A DNA stretch of 21,198 nt from a virus. Made by a program: the position numbers and the translations under genes. The notes under the pieces were generated by a model that was not told the DNA's origin, ran no database searches, and saw only the letters and a program-made list of their open reading frames with translations. Location: positions 1-21,198 of IMG/VR virus record IMGVR_UViG_3300029868_000016; one strand, given 5' to 3'. Positions 1 through 5,318 of this stretch are shown here, piece after piece. Positions within the stretch are counted from its first letter, which is position 1. Each line of letters begins with the position of its first letter.

Positions 1-1
1 C

Positions 2-169
2 CAGCTGGTCCACCTGGTCGACGTGGCCTCGGCCAGACCGGGCCTGGCGCCGGCGATCGACGGGCGGGAAGGGCGGTCCAGGCGGCCGCCGGCGCGTCCC
101 TACCACCATGAGCCAAGGGGAGCGCAAAAAATCCGTGGATTTCGCCCTGTTTTTTCATTAAGTCATTGA
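2..169 (+). CDS. Possible 3' end of an upstream gene (truncated by window edge)
   Basis: One + strand frame is open from the left edge to a TGA at 167-169. Over its first 100 bases it shows the GC-rich third-position pattern seen in the real genes of this window, with codons such as ctg, gtc, gac, gtg and gcc. The last 20 codons lose this pattern, and the stop lies just beyond a copy of the ATCCACGGAT motif. The translated tail resembles no family I recognise. The minus strand is also open over 1-111, so the strand is not certain. This is a weak call based on composition only. Confidence 0.2.
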   Translation, partial: QLVHLVDVASARPGLAPAIDGREGRSRRPPARPYHHEPRGAQKIRGFRPVFSLSH

Positions 170-495
170 TTATTCAGGAAATACCCTCCACAACTCCCCG
201 CTGTTTTTCCACGGATTCCGCCTCATTTCCCACTGCGCCGCCGCTGGCCCTTTATCTTTCTCTCTCTTATAAATTATTGAAAAGAAAGAAAGAAATAGCG
301 GGGAAAAGAAAGGCGGGGCAGGGCAGGGCATCCACAGGAAATTCCTCAAATCCACGAACTCACCACACATGCACAAGAAAGCATCCACGGATTTTGCGCC
401 CCCCCACAAGCCATTCCGTGGGACCATTTCAGCGTGTAGCCCTTGACTGGCTTGGCCTCGCTCCACCGAATAAGCCATTCCACACATCCACGGGT
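131..495. repeat. Cluster of six ATCCACGGAT-type repeats
   Basis: Copies or near copies of a ten-base motif lie at 131-140 (minus orientation), 207-216, 330-339 (ATCCACAGGA), 350-359 (ATCCACGAAC), 383-392 and 486-495 (ATCCACGGGT). Four of them are followed, after a T-rich gap, by a GCGC or CCGCC tail. A second direct repeat, AAGCCATTCC, occurs at 408-417 and 472-481. Similar clusters serve as binding sites for initiator, partition or DnaA-type proteins at plasmid origins; the core TCCAC resembles half a DnaA box. Which protein binds here cannot be told from the sequence. Confidence 0.55.
251..297. other. AT-rich polypyrimidine/polypurine tract, possible unwinding element
   Basis: A pyrimidine run (TTTCTCTCTCTT) is followed by TATAAATTATT and then a purine run (GAAAAGAAAGAAAGAAA). 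It is the longest AT-rich stretch in an otherwise GC-rich window and sits inside the ATCCACGGAT repeat cluster. The two arms are roughly complementary. Such tracts are common at DNA unwinding elements. A promoter is a possible alternative, since TATAAA could serve as a -10 box, but no good -35 box is visible. Confidence 0.35.
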
Positions 496-1013
496 TGCGC
501 TGCCCCAGGTCCTTCCTTTCCTGGTCTTGCTGTTCCTGGATTCCACTTCCAGAAAGGTGCATCAATGCCGAACGAAAACGCATGAAATCCAGGCAGACCG
601 AATCGGGCCGAAACCCGCGCAGTCCGGGGACCTGCCACAGATGCCCAGATGCACTAAAACAGTGCCCTTTAAAAGCGCCTCGGGCTCCGGGGGGTCTGAA
701 AAATTCGCCAGGGTGAGGCGCAACGGGTCAATTTATTATCAGTTTGATAATATTTGGTTTCGTTTTATTGCAGAAAGGCAACATTACGAGGCCACAGCCG
801 TCTCGGCGCGATATGCGGGCCTCTGAGGCGTTTATTTCCCCCTGGATGATCGCGGGGGCATCCGGACTGATTTAAACGCTCCTGCGCGTCCCTGGTGAAG
901 ATATGGGGCATTGAACAACGGAAGGGCGACAAGGCAGGACCGCGCAGCACCCGTTCAACTGGACAACAGCGGACGTTGCGACCTGGTTGCGCTTGTTCCT
1001 GGGCATGAGCGGT
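496..1013. other. Gene-poor stretch inside the putative origin region
   Basis: Open frames exist on both strands here, but none has codon bias, a ribosome binding site or recognisable protein content, so I call no gene. Visible elements are the AT-rich dyad at 734-752 (listed separately) and an octamer GCAACATT at 778-785 that recurs upstream of O and V. The remainder shows nothing I can interpret. Confidence 0.5.
734..752. promoter_or_regulatory. Perfect AT-rich dyad, candidate operator
   Basis: TATTATC (734-740) and GATAATA (746-752) form a perfect inverted repeat around a five-base centre, AGTTT, in GC-rich surroundings. The size and shape fit an operator for a dimeric repressor or another helix-turn-helix protein. 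No gene starts directly downstream, so its target is unknown. It could instead be a small cruciform within the origin. Confidence 0.4.
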
Positions 1014-1075
1014 TCCGCCGAAGGCGGATTCGGCGGTAGGGGCCGGGCCGGTAGGCCTTGCCCGCTTGCGGGCAA
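1014..1075. other. Two adjacent strong GC hairpins with alternative pairing
   Basis: CCGCCGAA (1015-1022) pairs with TTCGGCGG (1029-1036). A competing smaller stem, TCCGCC (1014-1019) with GGCGGA (1023-1028), uses the same bases. A second perfect stem follows: TTGCCCGC (1058-1065) with GCGGGCAA (1068-1075). Hairpins like these occur at plasmid single-strand initiation sites, in antisense or countertranscript control RNAs and in terminators. There is no T tract after them, so simple terminators are unlikely. Confidence 0.45.
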
Positions 1076-1159
1076 CCCCGTATCCCGCCGAAAGCATGTC
1101 CAGGCGTAGGGAGGTTGTGCATAGTGGGGGGGGGCTGGTCAGCGGCGTAGCCGCGTCTT

Positions 1160-1175
1160 GCCCCCCTCGGGGGGC
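1160..1175. other. GC hairpin, terminator-like
   Basis: GCCCCCC (1160-1166) is followed by TC and then GGGGGGC (1169-1175), a perfect seven-pair inverted repeat. On the + strand it is followed by CTGTTGTTTCT, a weak T-rich tail, so it could terminate transcription moving toward repL. With a two-base centre the real loop must be larger, or the element acts as a cruciform. Confidence 0.35.
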
Positions 1176-1220
1176 CTGTTGTTTCTCCTGGTTCAACGGG
1201 CAGAGAGGCACCCGCATCCC

Positions 1221-1286
1221 TATGGATAAGCCAGGGACATGGTGGATAACGCGCTGCGTTACCCACATGCCCCACGCTTACCCACA
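1221..1286. other. Cluster of four DnaA-box-like sites
   Basis: Four nine-base sites each match the DnaA box TTATCCACA at eight of nine positions: TATGGATAA (1221-1229, minus orientation), GGTGGATAA (1241-1249, minus), TTACCCACA (1259-1267) and TTACCCACA (1278-1286). The middle two are arms of a larger dyad, with GGTGGATAACGC and GCGTTACCCACA matching at 10 of 12 positions around GCT. Four such sites in 66 bases, upstream of AT-rich DNA, iterons and a replication gene, is the usual layout of a plasmid origin. Binding by host DnaA is inferred. Confidence 0.6.
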
Positions 1287-1334
1287 GGGAACCCTTGCGA
1301 CGTTCTGCCTACGGCCTGACGCGCTGCGCTTGCC

Positions 1335-1370
1335 CAATTTTTAAAAAAATTGAAACCCAAAAGTCAAAAG
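1335..1370. other. AT-rich block, candidate origin unwinding element
   Basis: CAATTTTT (1335-1342) and AAAAATTG (1345-1352) form a dyad with a two-base AA centre, followed by the A-rich stretch GAAACCCAAAAGTCAAAAGC. It lies about 50 bases after the last DnaA-like box and before the iterons, where an unwinding element is expected. Confidence 0.45.
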
Positions 1371-1520
1371 CAACCCCGCTTTTCAGGGAGTTTGCAAGGG
1401 CTGTGAAGGTAGATTCGTCAACAACCTAATAGGGCAAATATCGTGCTTGATCGGCTGGAAAGCCAGGAGGGAAGGGGCATAGCGCCGATTTTCTATTACG
1501 CGCCGTGCTGCGCAGTATTA

Positions 1521-1634
1521 CGCACGGCTGTGCGTAGTCGCTCGCACATTGGCGTAAAACCTACGCACGCAACTGGCTGTTCGTCAATTGCGCACGGTGG
1601 TGCGTAGTGGTCAGCACATTGGCGTAAAACCTAC
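1521..1634. repeat. Two 44-base iteron-like direct repeats
   Basis: The segments 1521-1564 and 1591-1634 match at 38 of 44 positions and are spaced 70 bases start to start. Each begins with a small hairpin, CGCAC to GTGCG, continues with GTGCGTAG and ends in GCACATTGGCGTAAAACCTAC's conserved half. The sub-motif GGCGTAA (1551-1557, 1621-1627) recurs inverted as TTACGCC at 1653-1659. CTACGCAC at 1561-1568 is the inverse of GTGCGTAG at 1530-1537. Repeats of this kind just upstream of a rep gene are typical initiator-binding and copy-control sites; RepL is the obvious candidate binder. The sequence CTACGCACGCAAC at 1561-1573 reappears exactly upstream of gene V. Confidence 0.65.
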
Positions 1635-1666
1635 CGTCGCGCATTTGCTGGGTTACGCCTCATATT

Positions 1667-1699
1667 GCGCAACCCATACGCCAATTATGCGCAACCCAT
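1667..1699. repeat. Paired GCGCAACCCAT repeats in the repL promoter region
   Basis: GCGCAACCCAT occurs at 1667-1677 and 1689-1699, 22 bases apart (two helical turns), directly upstream of a possible -10 box TATCAT (1702-1707) for repL. This spacing suggests two protein molecules bound on the same face of the helix, for example for autoregulation of repL. No convincing -35 box is visible, which would fit a promoter that depends on or is controlled by a bound protein. Confidence 0.45.
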
Positions 1700-1738
1700 G
1701 CTATCATAGCGCCATCAACAACCAGGAAGGGAAGCGCC

Positions 1739-2287
1739 ATGTCCAACAACGTCACACTGCCATCGGATCCAGAAAGCACGCCAGAAACGCGCGGCAACAA
1801 GTCCCAGGGCTGGCTGCAAACCGATAAGGCGGCGCACCAGGCCATGTGGAAGCTGGGGATTAAGCATCCGATGGCGCTTTCCGTTTTGCACTTCATGGTC
1901 TCGCAACTCTCACGCGGCACCAATGGCGTGGTCATCAGCGCGGCCGCTATGGCAAAGCGCATGGGCATCGCGCCTCGCACAGTGCAAAGCACCATCACGA
2001 TTTTGCGGGACTGCAAGTTCGTCCAGGTCCTGAAATCGGGCAATGCCAATATCTACATCATCAATTCGCGGGTGGCGTGGCAAGGCGAGCGCGGCATGCG
2101 GCATGCCTCGTTCAATGCTCAAATCCTGGTGGACGAATCGGAACAGCTCCAATCGGTGGATGAACTGATCGAACAGGCGGAAGAAATGCTGCCGGTCCCG
2201 GTCATGCACTTCAACGAAGAAATCCAGCTGGACGCGATCGACCCGCCGACAGGTGGACAGCAGGCCAGCTTGCTACCGGAAGACTAA
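1739..2287 (+). CDS. repL: RepL-family plasmid replication initiator
   Basis: This 182-residue protein looks like the RepL family (first described on Firmicute plasmids, also found on proteobacterial plasmids), whose members bind their own origin and start DNA replication. A helix-turn-helix covers roughly residues 65-93 (VISAAAMAKRMGIAPRTVQS). It is followed by the family's recognisable C-terminal stretch at about 102-136, with YIINSRVAWQGE and SFNAQILVDESEQ. The ATG at 1739 has a good ribosome site, GGAAGGGA at 1725-1732. Iterons and DnaA-like boxes lie directly upstream and a strong terminator directly downstream, so it is a one-gene unit. It is convergent with the phage portal gene. The fold and context support an initiator; a winged-helix transcription regulator is the main alternative. 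Confidence 0.8.
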   Translation: MSNNVTLPSDPESTPETRGNKSQGWLQTDKAAHQAMWKLGIKHPMALSVLHFMVSQLSRGTNGVVISAAAMAKRMGIAPRTVQSTITILRDCKFVQVLKSGNANIYIINSRVAWQGERGMRHASFNAQILVDESEQLQSVDELIEQAEEMLPVPVMHFNEEIQLDAIDPPTGGQQASLLPED

Positions 2288-2297
2288 ACCGACGACG

Positions 2298-2340
2298 AAA
2301 AAAGGGCCGGCACCAGGATTTCCCTGGGCCGGCCCTTTTC
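2298..2340. terminator. Bidirectional rho-independent terminator between repL and Q
   Basis: GGGCCGGC (2304-2311) pairs with GCCGGCCC (2328-2335), and inside it CCAGG (2313-2317) pairs with CCTGG (2323-2327), leaving loop ATTTC and one bulged A. The stem is flanked by six A on the left and four T on the right, so it can end the repL transcript on the + strand and the P-Q transcript on the minus strand. Confidence 0.9.
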
Positions 2341-2355
2341 CTTTTCTCCGTCCCG

Positions 2356-3390
2356 CTATGCCTTCGCAGGCGCCCCAGGAAGCTCATAGGGCGTGAATTG
2401 AACTACATCCATACCCATCCACTCATTGAGCTGTTTAAATCGCTCCTGGAGCGGTTGAATCTCGTTGCGGGCAAATACCTTTGCCGCCGTATCTGCCGCG
2501 CCGAATCCGCCCGTATTGCTCGGCACAACGCCAATGAGCTGGGGCGGTACGCGATGCGCGGCCAGCGTGTCGTCGCGCGTGATGTTTTTGATGTTGAAAA
2601 ATTCATCCTTCGCGGCCACCTCTGACACCGGAATAAGCTGCATCCCGTCTTTCTTTCCGCCGGGCGCGTAGTAAAACAAGTTTTTGAAATTGCCCGGCCC
2701 CTTGCTGTTCTTCAATGCATCGCGGATCGCGTCGACGTCTTCCTGCTTTTGTGCGGCGTCGGTCATGTACAAGATATACCCCGCATGGCTCCCGTTTTCA
2801 TAGTAGCGACGGCGGAACAGCGTCGCCGACTCATTGAGCCAGGCCGAATGCATGGCCGCCAGGTATTGAGGCAGGCCATAAAGCTCCTGGTTGATGTCCG
2901 GCTCCATCAGATGGAACACGGATCCAGGTTCAAACTCGCGCGTAACATCCCATCCATTGGTGAACAGATACCGTTTGAAATCGGTACGCCGGCGTACGTA
3001 TTTTGCCAGCGCCGGTACCAGGGAATGAGGCTTACCCAGGAGGTTGCGTTGCAGCTCCAGGTAGCCATTGCCAAACGTCAGGTAGTCCAACGCCCAGCGG
3101 CTAAATGCATCACGCGACAGCAGAGGGTGGGGGATAAAAGTGGATGCTAGAACATCGCGTTTGAAGAAGATCGCGGACGAATGGTGCGTGCCAGCTCGGA
3201 AAGACTTAGCCAGGCCAGTCCAACTTACTGGCGGTTCAAACCATTCCCCATTGGTCCAGCACTCGGCATAGTCCAGGATATCGGCCCGCTCCATGCTTGA
3301 TAGCGTGTCGTCAAAAGTGAAGGCCTGCGCACGGTCAGGGGAGGCAGGGGAGGGCGCTGGCGAATCGGCCAGGGCTTGAGAGTCAGACAT
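2356..3390 (-). CDS. Q: Portal protein (P2 gpQ-like)
   Basis: At 344 residues it has the length of P2 gpQ. It forms the dodecameric ring at one capsid corner through which DNA is packaged and to which the tail joins. Family features include the segment at about 75-115 with FFKRDVLASTFIPHPLLSRD and YLTFGNGYLE, a PDINQELYGLPQYLAA segment near the middle, and RVPPQLIGVVP with AAKVFARNEIQPL near the C-terminus. The first 25 residues are rich in Ala, Ser and Pro and probably disordered. Its ATG shares one base with the terminase stop (TAATG), so the two are translationally coupled. Its stop lies just before the bidirectional terminator. Confidence 0.95.
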   Translation of the reverse strand: MSDSQALADSPAPSPASPDRAQAFTFDDTLSSMERADILDYAECWTNGEWFEPPVSWTGLAKSFRAGTHHSSAIFFKRDVLASTFIPHPLLSRDAFSRWALDYLTFGNGYLELQRNLLGKPHSLVPALAKYVRRRTDFKRYLFTNGWDVTREFEPGSVFHLMEPDINQELYGLPQYLAAMHSAWLNESATLFRRRYYENGSHAGYILYMTDAAQKQEDVDAIRDALKNSKGPGNFKNLFYYAPGGKKDGMQLIPVSEVAAKDEFFNIKNITRDDTLAAHRVPPQLIGVVPSNTGGFGAADTAAKVFARNEIQPLQERFKQLNEWMGMDVVQFTPYELPGAPAKA

Positions 3391-5153
3391 TATGAAATCT
3401 CCAGGATGGATCTGTTTGCAACCGTCACGCCTTCCAGCGGTTCATTGGCAAGCGCGTGCATCGTTGCCCACGCAAGGTCGGCATGGCCTATTTCCTCGTT
3501 GTAGCTGGATTGGTAGGTCACTTTGCTGCCGCTGGGCGTGATGGATTTTTTAATTGCCAGGAAGGCGGCCACCAGGTCAGACCATCCGGCGTCGAACTCC
3601 AGACGGCCGTTGCTGATGACGGATAGGGCCTTGAGTACCAGCATGGTTTTGACCTCGGGCGAATAGTGGAACCCGCGCACGGACGGAAAGAACTGTTGAA
3701 CGAGCTGGTACACGCCCTGGCCGATACCAGTGGTATCAATGCCGATGTATTCCACCGTGTATTTCTCTGTCAGCTCCTTGATGGCCTGGGCCTGTTCCTC
3801 GAAATTCTTTTTACGGAACTGGATTTTCTCCAGAGTCCGAAACTTGCCACCAGGGACCAACGGCGGCGCCAGCACAACGCATCCTGCCGAGTCGCCCGAC
3901 AAGGCAGGGTCGTACCCGATCCAGACCGGACGGAATCCGTAGGGACGTGGCGCCAGGAATTTGACGTCTTCCCACAGGTCCCAGGTATCGACCATGCATC
4001 GCTGCAATTCGGAAAATGAGAACAGGGAGGCCGTGGCGTCGATAAACAGGCACATGAGCAAGTTATCGAACTCATCCGCGCTGTATTCCTTGCGTAACTG
4101 CTCCAGGTCGAACAGGTTGCAGCCGCCGGCCAGGGCGTCTATGACAGTCAGGATCTGGCGCCACTGGCCGTCCGCGCACAGCCGCCCATCCTTGAGTGCT
4201 GCATGAGTGATATCGACGTCGATATGTTCCGATCGAGGGCGGCCACGGTTGTAGTGCGCGCCGGTCCAGAACGGGTAAGCCTCATGCGTGGTGGTGGAGG
4301 GCGTGGAAATGTACGTCTTGCGCCAGCGGGCATGCATCGACATGCCGGACGCAACCTTGTTCAGCTCTTTGAATTTCGGGACCCAAAAATATTCATCGAA
4401 ATACAGGTTGCCGTGGTAACTCTGCGCCGTCCTGGAGTTTGTTCCCAGGAAGTAGAGCGCCGAATCGTTCGGCAAGATGATCGGCGAGCCGGTAATTTCC
4501 ACATCGGCCGCATCCTTTGCGAATGCCGCAATGTATTCCTTGAAGACGTGCGCCTGCGCTTTGCTGGCTGAAAGGAATATCTGATTGTTCTGTGGCTTGG
4601 CTAGAGCTTCCACCAGTGCTTCGCGGGCAAAGTACCAGGTAGCCCCTACCTGACGCGATTTCAACAGATTGCGGATGCGCTGGTCCCGGTTCTCATACCA
4701 GACCCGCTGATAGTCGAAAATCGTTTCCTGGAACGCTTCCTGGATGCGCTCGGCCTGTTCCGGGCTGAACTCGTTTTTCGTTCCCTTCCTGGGTCCCTTG
4801 TTGCGCTCTGCAAGATTGGGATTCAAGTCTGACGGCTTGCCCGTCTCCCCATATCGGCGGATCCGCGCAACCTTGTCCATCAAGCGGCCCAGGGCGTCAA
4901 TTTCCGCGTAGTCGTTATTCCCCTTTTTTTCCTTGTCAATCAACAGCATCAAGCGCACCTCAAGGCGGCTTTCTACGCGGTCAATAGGGGATGCCTTGTC
5001 CCATTCGTCGCGCTGCTTCCAGGATTCGATTGTCGCGCGCGGAATGTCCAACTCACGCGCGATTGCGGAAATTCGATAGCCCTTGAAATACAGGCCCTGC
5101 GCGTACTTACGGGGGTCGGAATCAAGAGAATGAGGAGTGGCAATTTCAGTCAT
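3390..5153 (-). CDS. P: Terminase large subunit, ATPase/nuclease (P2 gpP-like)
   Basis: This packaging motor of 587 residues (P2 gpP has 590) moves DNA into the prohead through the Q portal. An N-terminal helix-turn-helix (about 24-47, GYRISAIARELDIPRATIES) probably contacts DNA near cos. The ATPase has a Walker A-like loop KSRQVGAT at 165-172, of the divergent terminase type, and a Walker B LYFDE at 250-254. The C-terminal RNase H-fold region has acidic residues in IGYDPALSGD (Asp415), GIDTTG (Asp473) and HADLAWA (Asp559), fitting a two-metal nuclease triad. In P2 cos cleavage is attributed to gpM. It is transcribed with Q away from the O-T operon, from the divergent region 5154-5318. No strong ribosome site precedes its ATG. 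Confidence 0.95.
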   Translation of the reverse strand: MTEIATPHSLDSDPRKYAQGLYFKGYRISAIARELDIPRATIESWKQRDEWDKASPIDRVESRLEVRLMLLIDKEKKGNNDYAEIDALGRLMDKVARIRRYGETGKPSDLNPNLAERNKGPRKGTKNEFSPEQAERIQEAFQETIFDYQRVWYENRDQRIRNLLKSRQVGATWYFAREALVEALAKPQNNQIFLSASKAQAHVFKEYIAAFAKDAADVEITGSPIILPNDSALYFLGTNSRTAQSYHGNLYFDEYFWVPKFKELNKVASGMSMHARWRKTYISTPSTTTHEAYPFWTGAHYNRGRPRSEHIDVDITHAALKDGRLCADGQWRQILTVIDALAGGCNLFDLEQLRKEYSADEFDNLLMCLFIDATASLFSFSELQRCMVDTWDLWEDVKFLAPRPYGFRPVWIGYDPALSGDSAGCVVLAPPLVPGGKFRTLEKIQFRKKNFEEQAQAIKELTEKYTVEYIGIDTTGIGQGVYQLVQQFFPSVRGFHYSPEVKTMLVLKALSVISNGRLEFDAGWSDLVAAFLAIKKSITPSGSKVTYQSSYNEEIGHADLAWATMHALANEPLEGVTVANRSILEIS

Positions 5154-5318
5154 GCCGCAAGCGTATCCGCATCACGCGCGCGCGCGGGGCGCATGCATAC
5201 GTACCGAGCGCGGCAACAAACACGATTGATTGAGGCAGGGCGCACAAGCGAGCAACATTGAACTCACTTGAACACGTCGAAACACTTTGTTCCTTAACGA
5301 CCTTTACCCCATGGGGAA
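5154..5318. promoter_or_regulatory. Divergent late control region between P and O
   Basis: This 165-base gap separates the leftward P-Q genes from the rightward O-onward genes, the place of the paired late promoters of P2. It contains nearly alternating purine/pyrimidine tracts (5174-5186 and 5189-5204), GCAACA boxes at 5213-5218 and 5252-5257, and tandem TTGAAC at 5258-5263 and 5268-5273, spaced one helical turn apart. No clear sigma70 -35/-10 pair and no classical P2 Ogr site (TGT, 12 bases, ACA) is seen. This suggests dependence on a phage activator with different specificity, which is an inference. Confidence 0.55.

Noticed and set aside
443-826. A 127-codon open frame on the + strand in the left non-coding region
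   Set aside because: Its translation is rich in Ser, Pro, Arg and His with no family pattern, it has no ribosome site or codon bias, and it runs across repeats and the AT-rich dyad.
765-1268. A 167-codon minus-strand open frame upstream of the origin
   Set aside because: It spans the hairpins and DnaA-like boxes, shows no codon bias and reads as low-complexity Arg/Pro/Gly sequence.
1521-1699. The short repeats near repL as a CRISPR array
   Set aside because: There are only two long copies, partly degenerate and containing hairpins, with no regular unique spacers and no cas genes. They fit iterons better.
5154-5318. A P2-type Ogr/Delta site (TGT, 12 bases, ACA) for the late promoters
   Set aside because: The only TGT in this gap (5288-5290) has no ACA at the required distance, and the same check upstream of V also fails.
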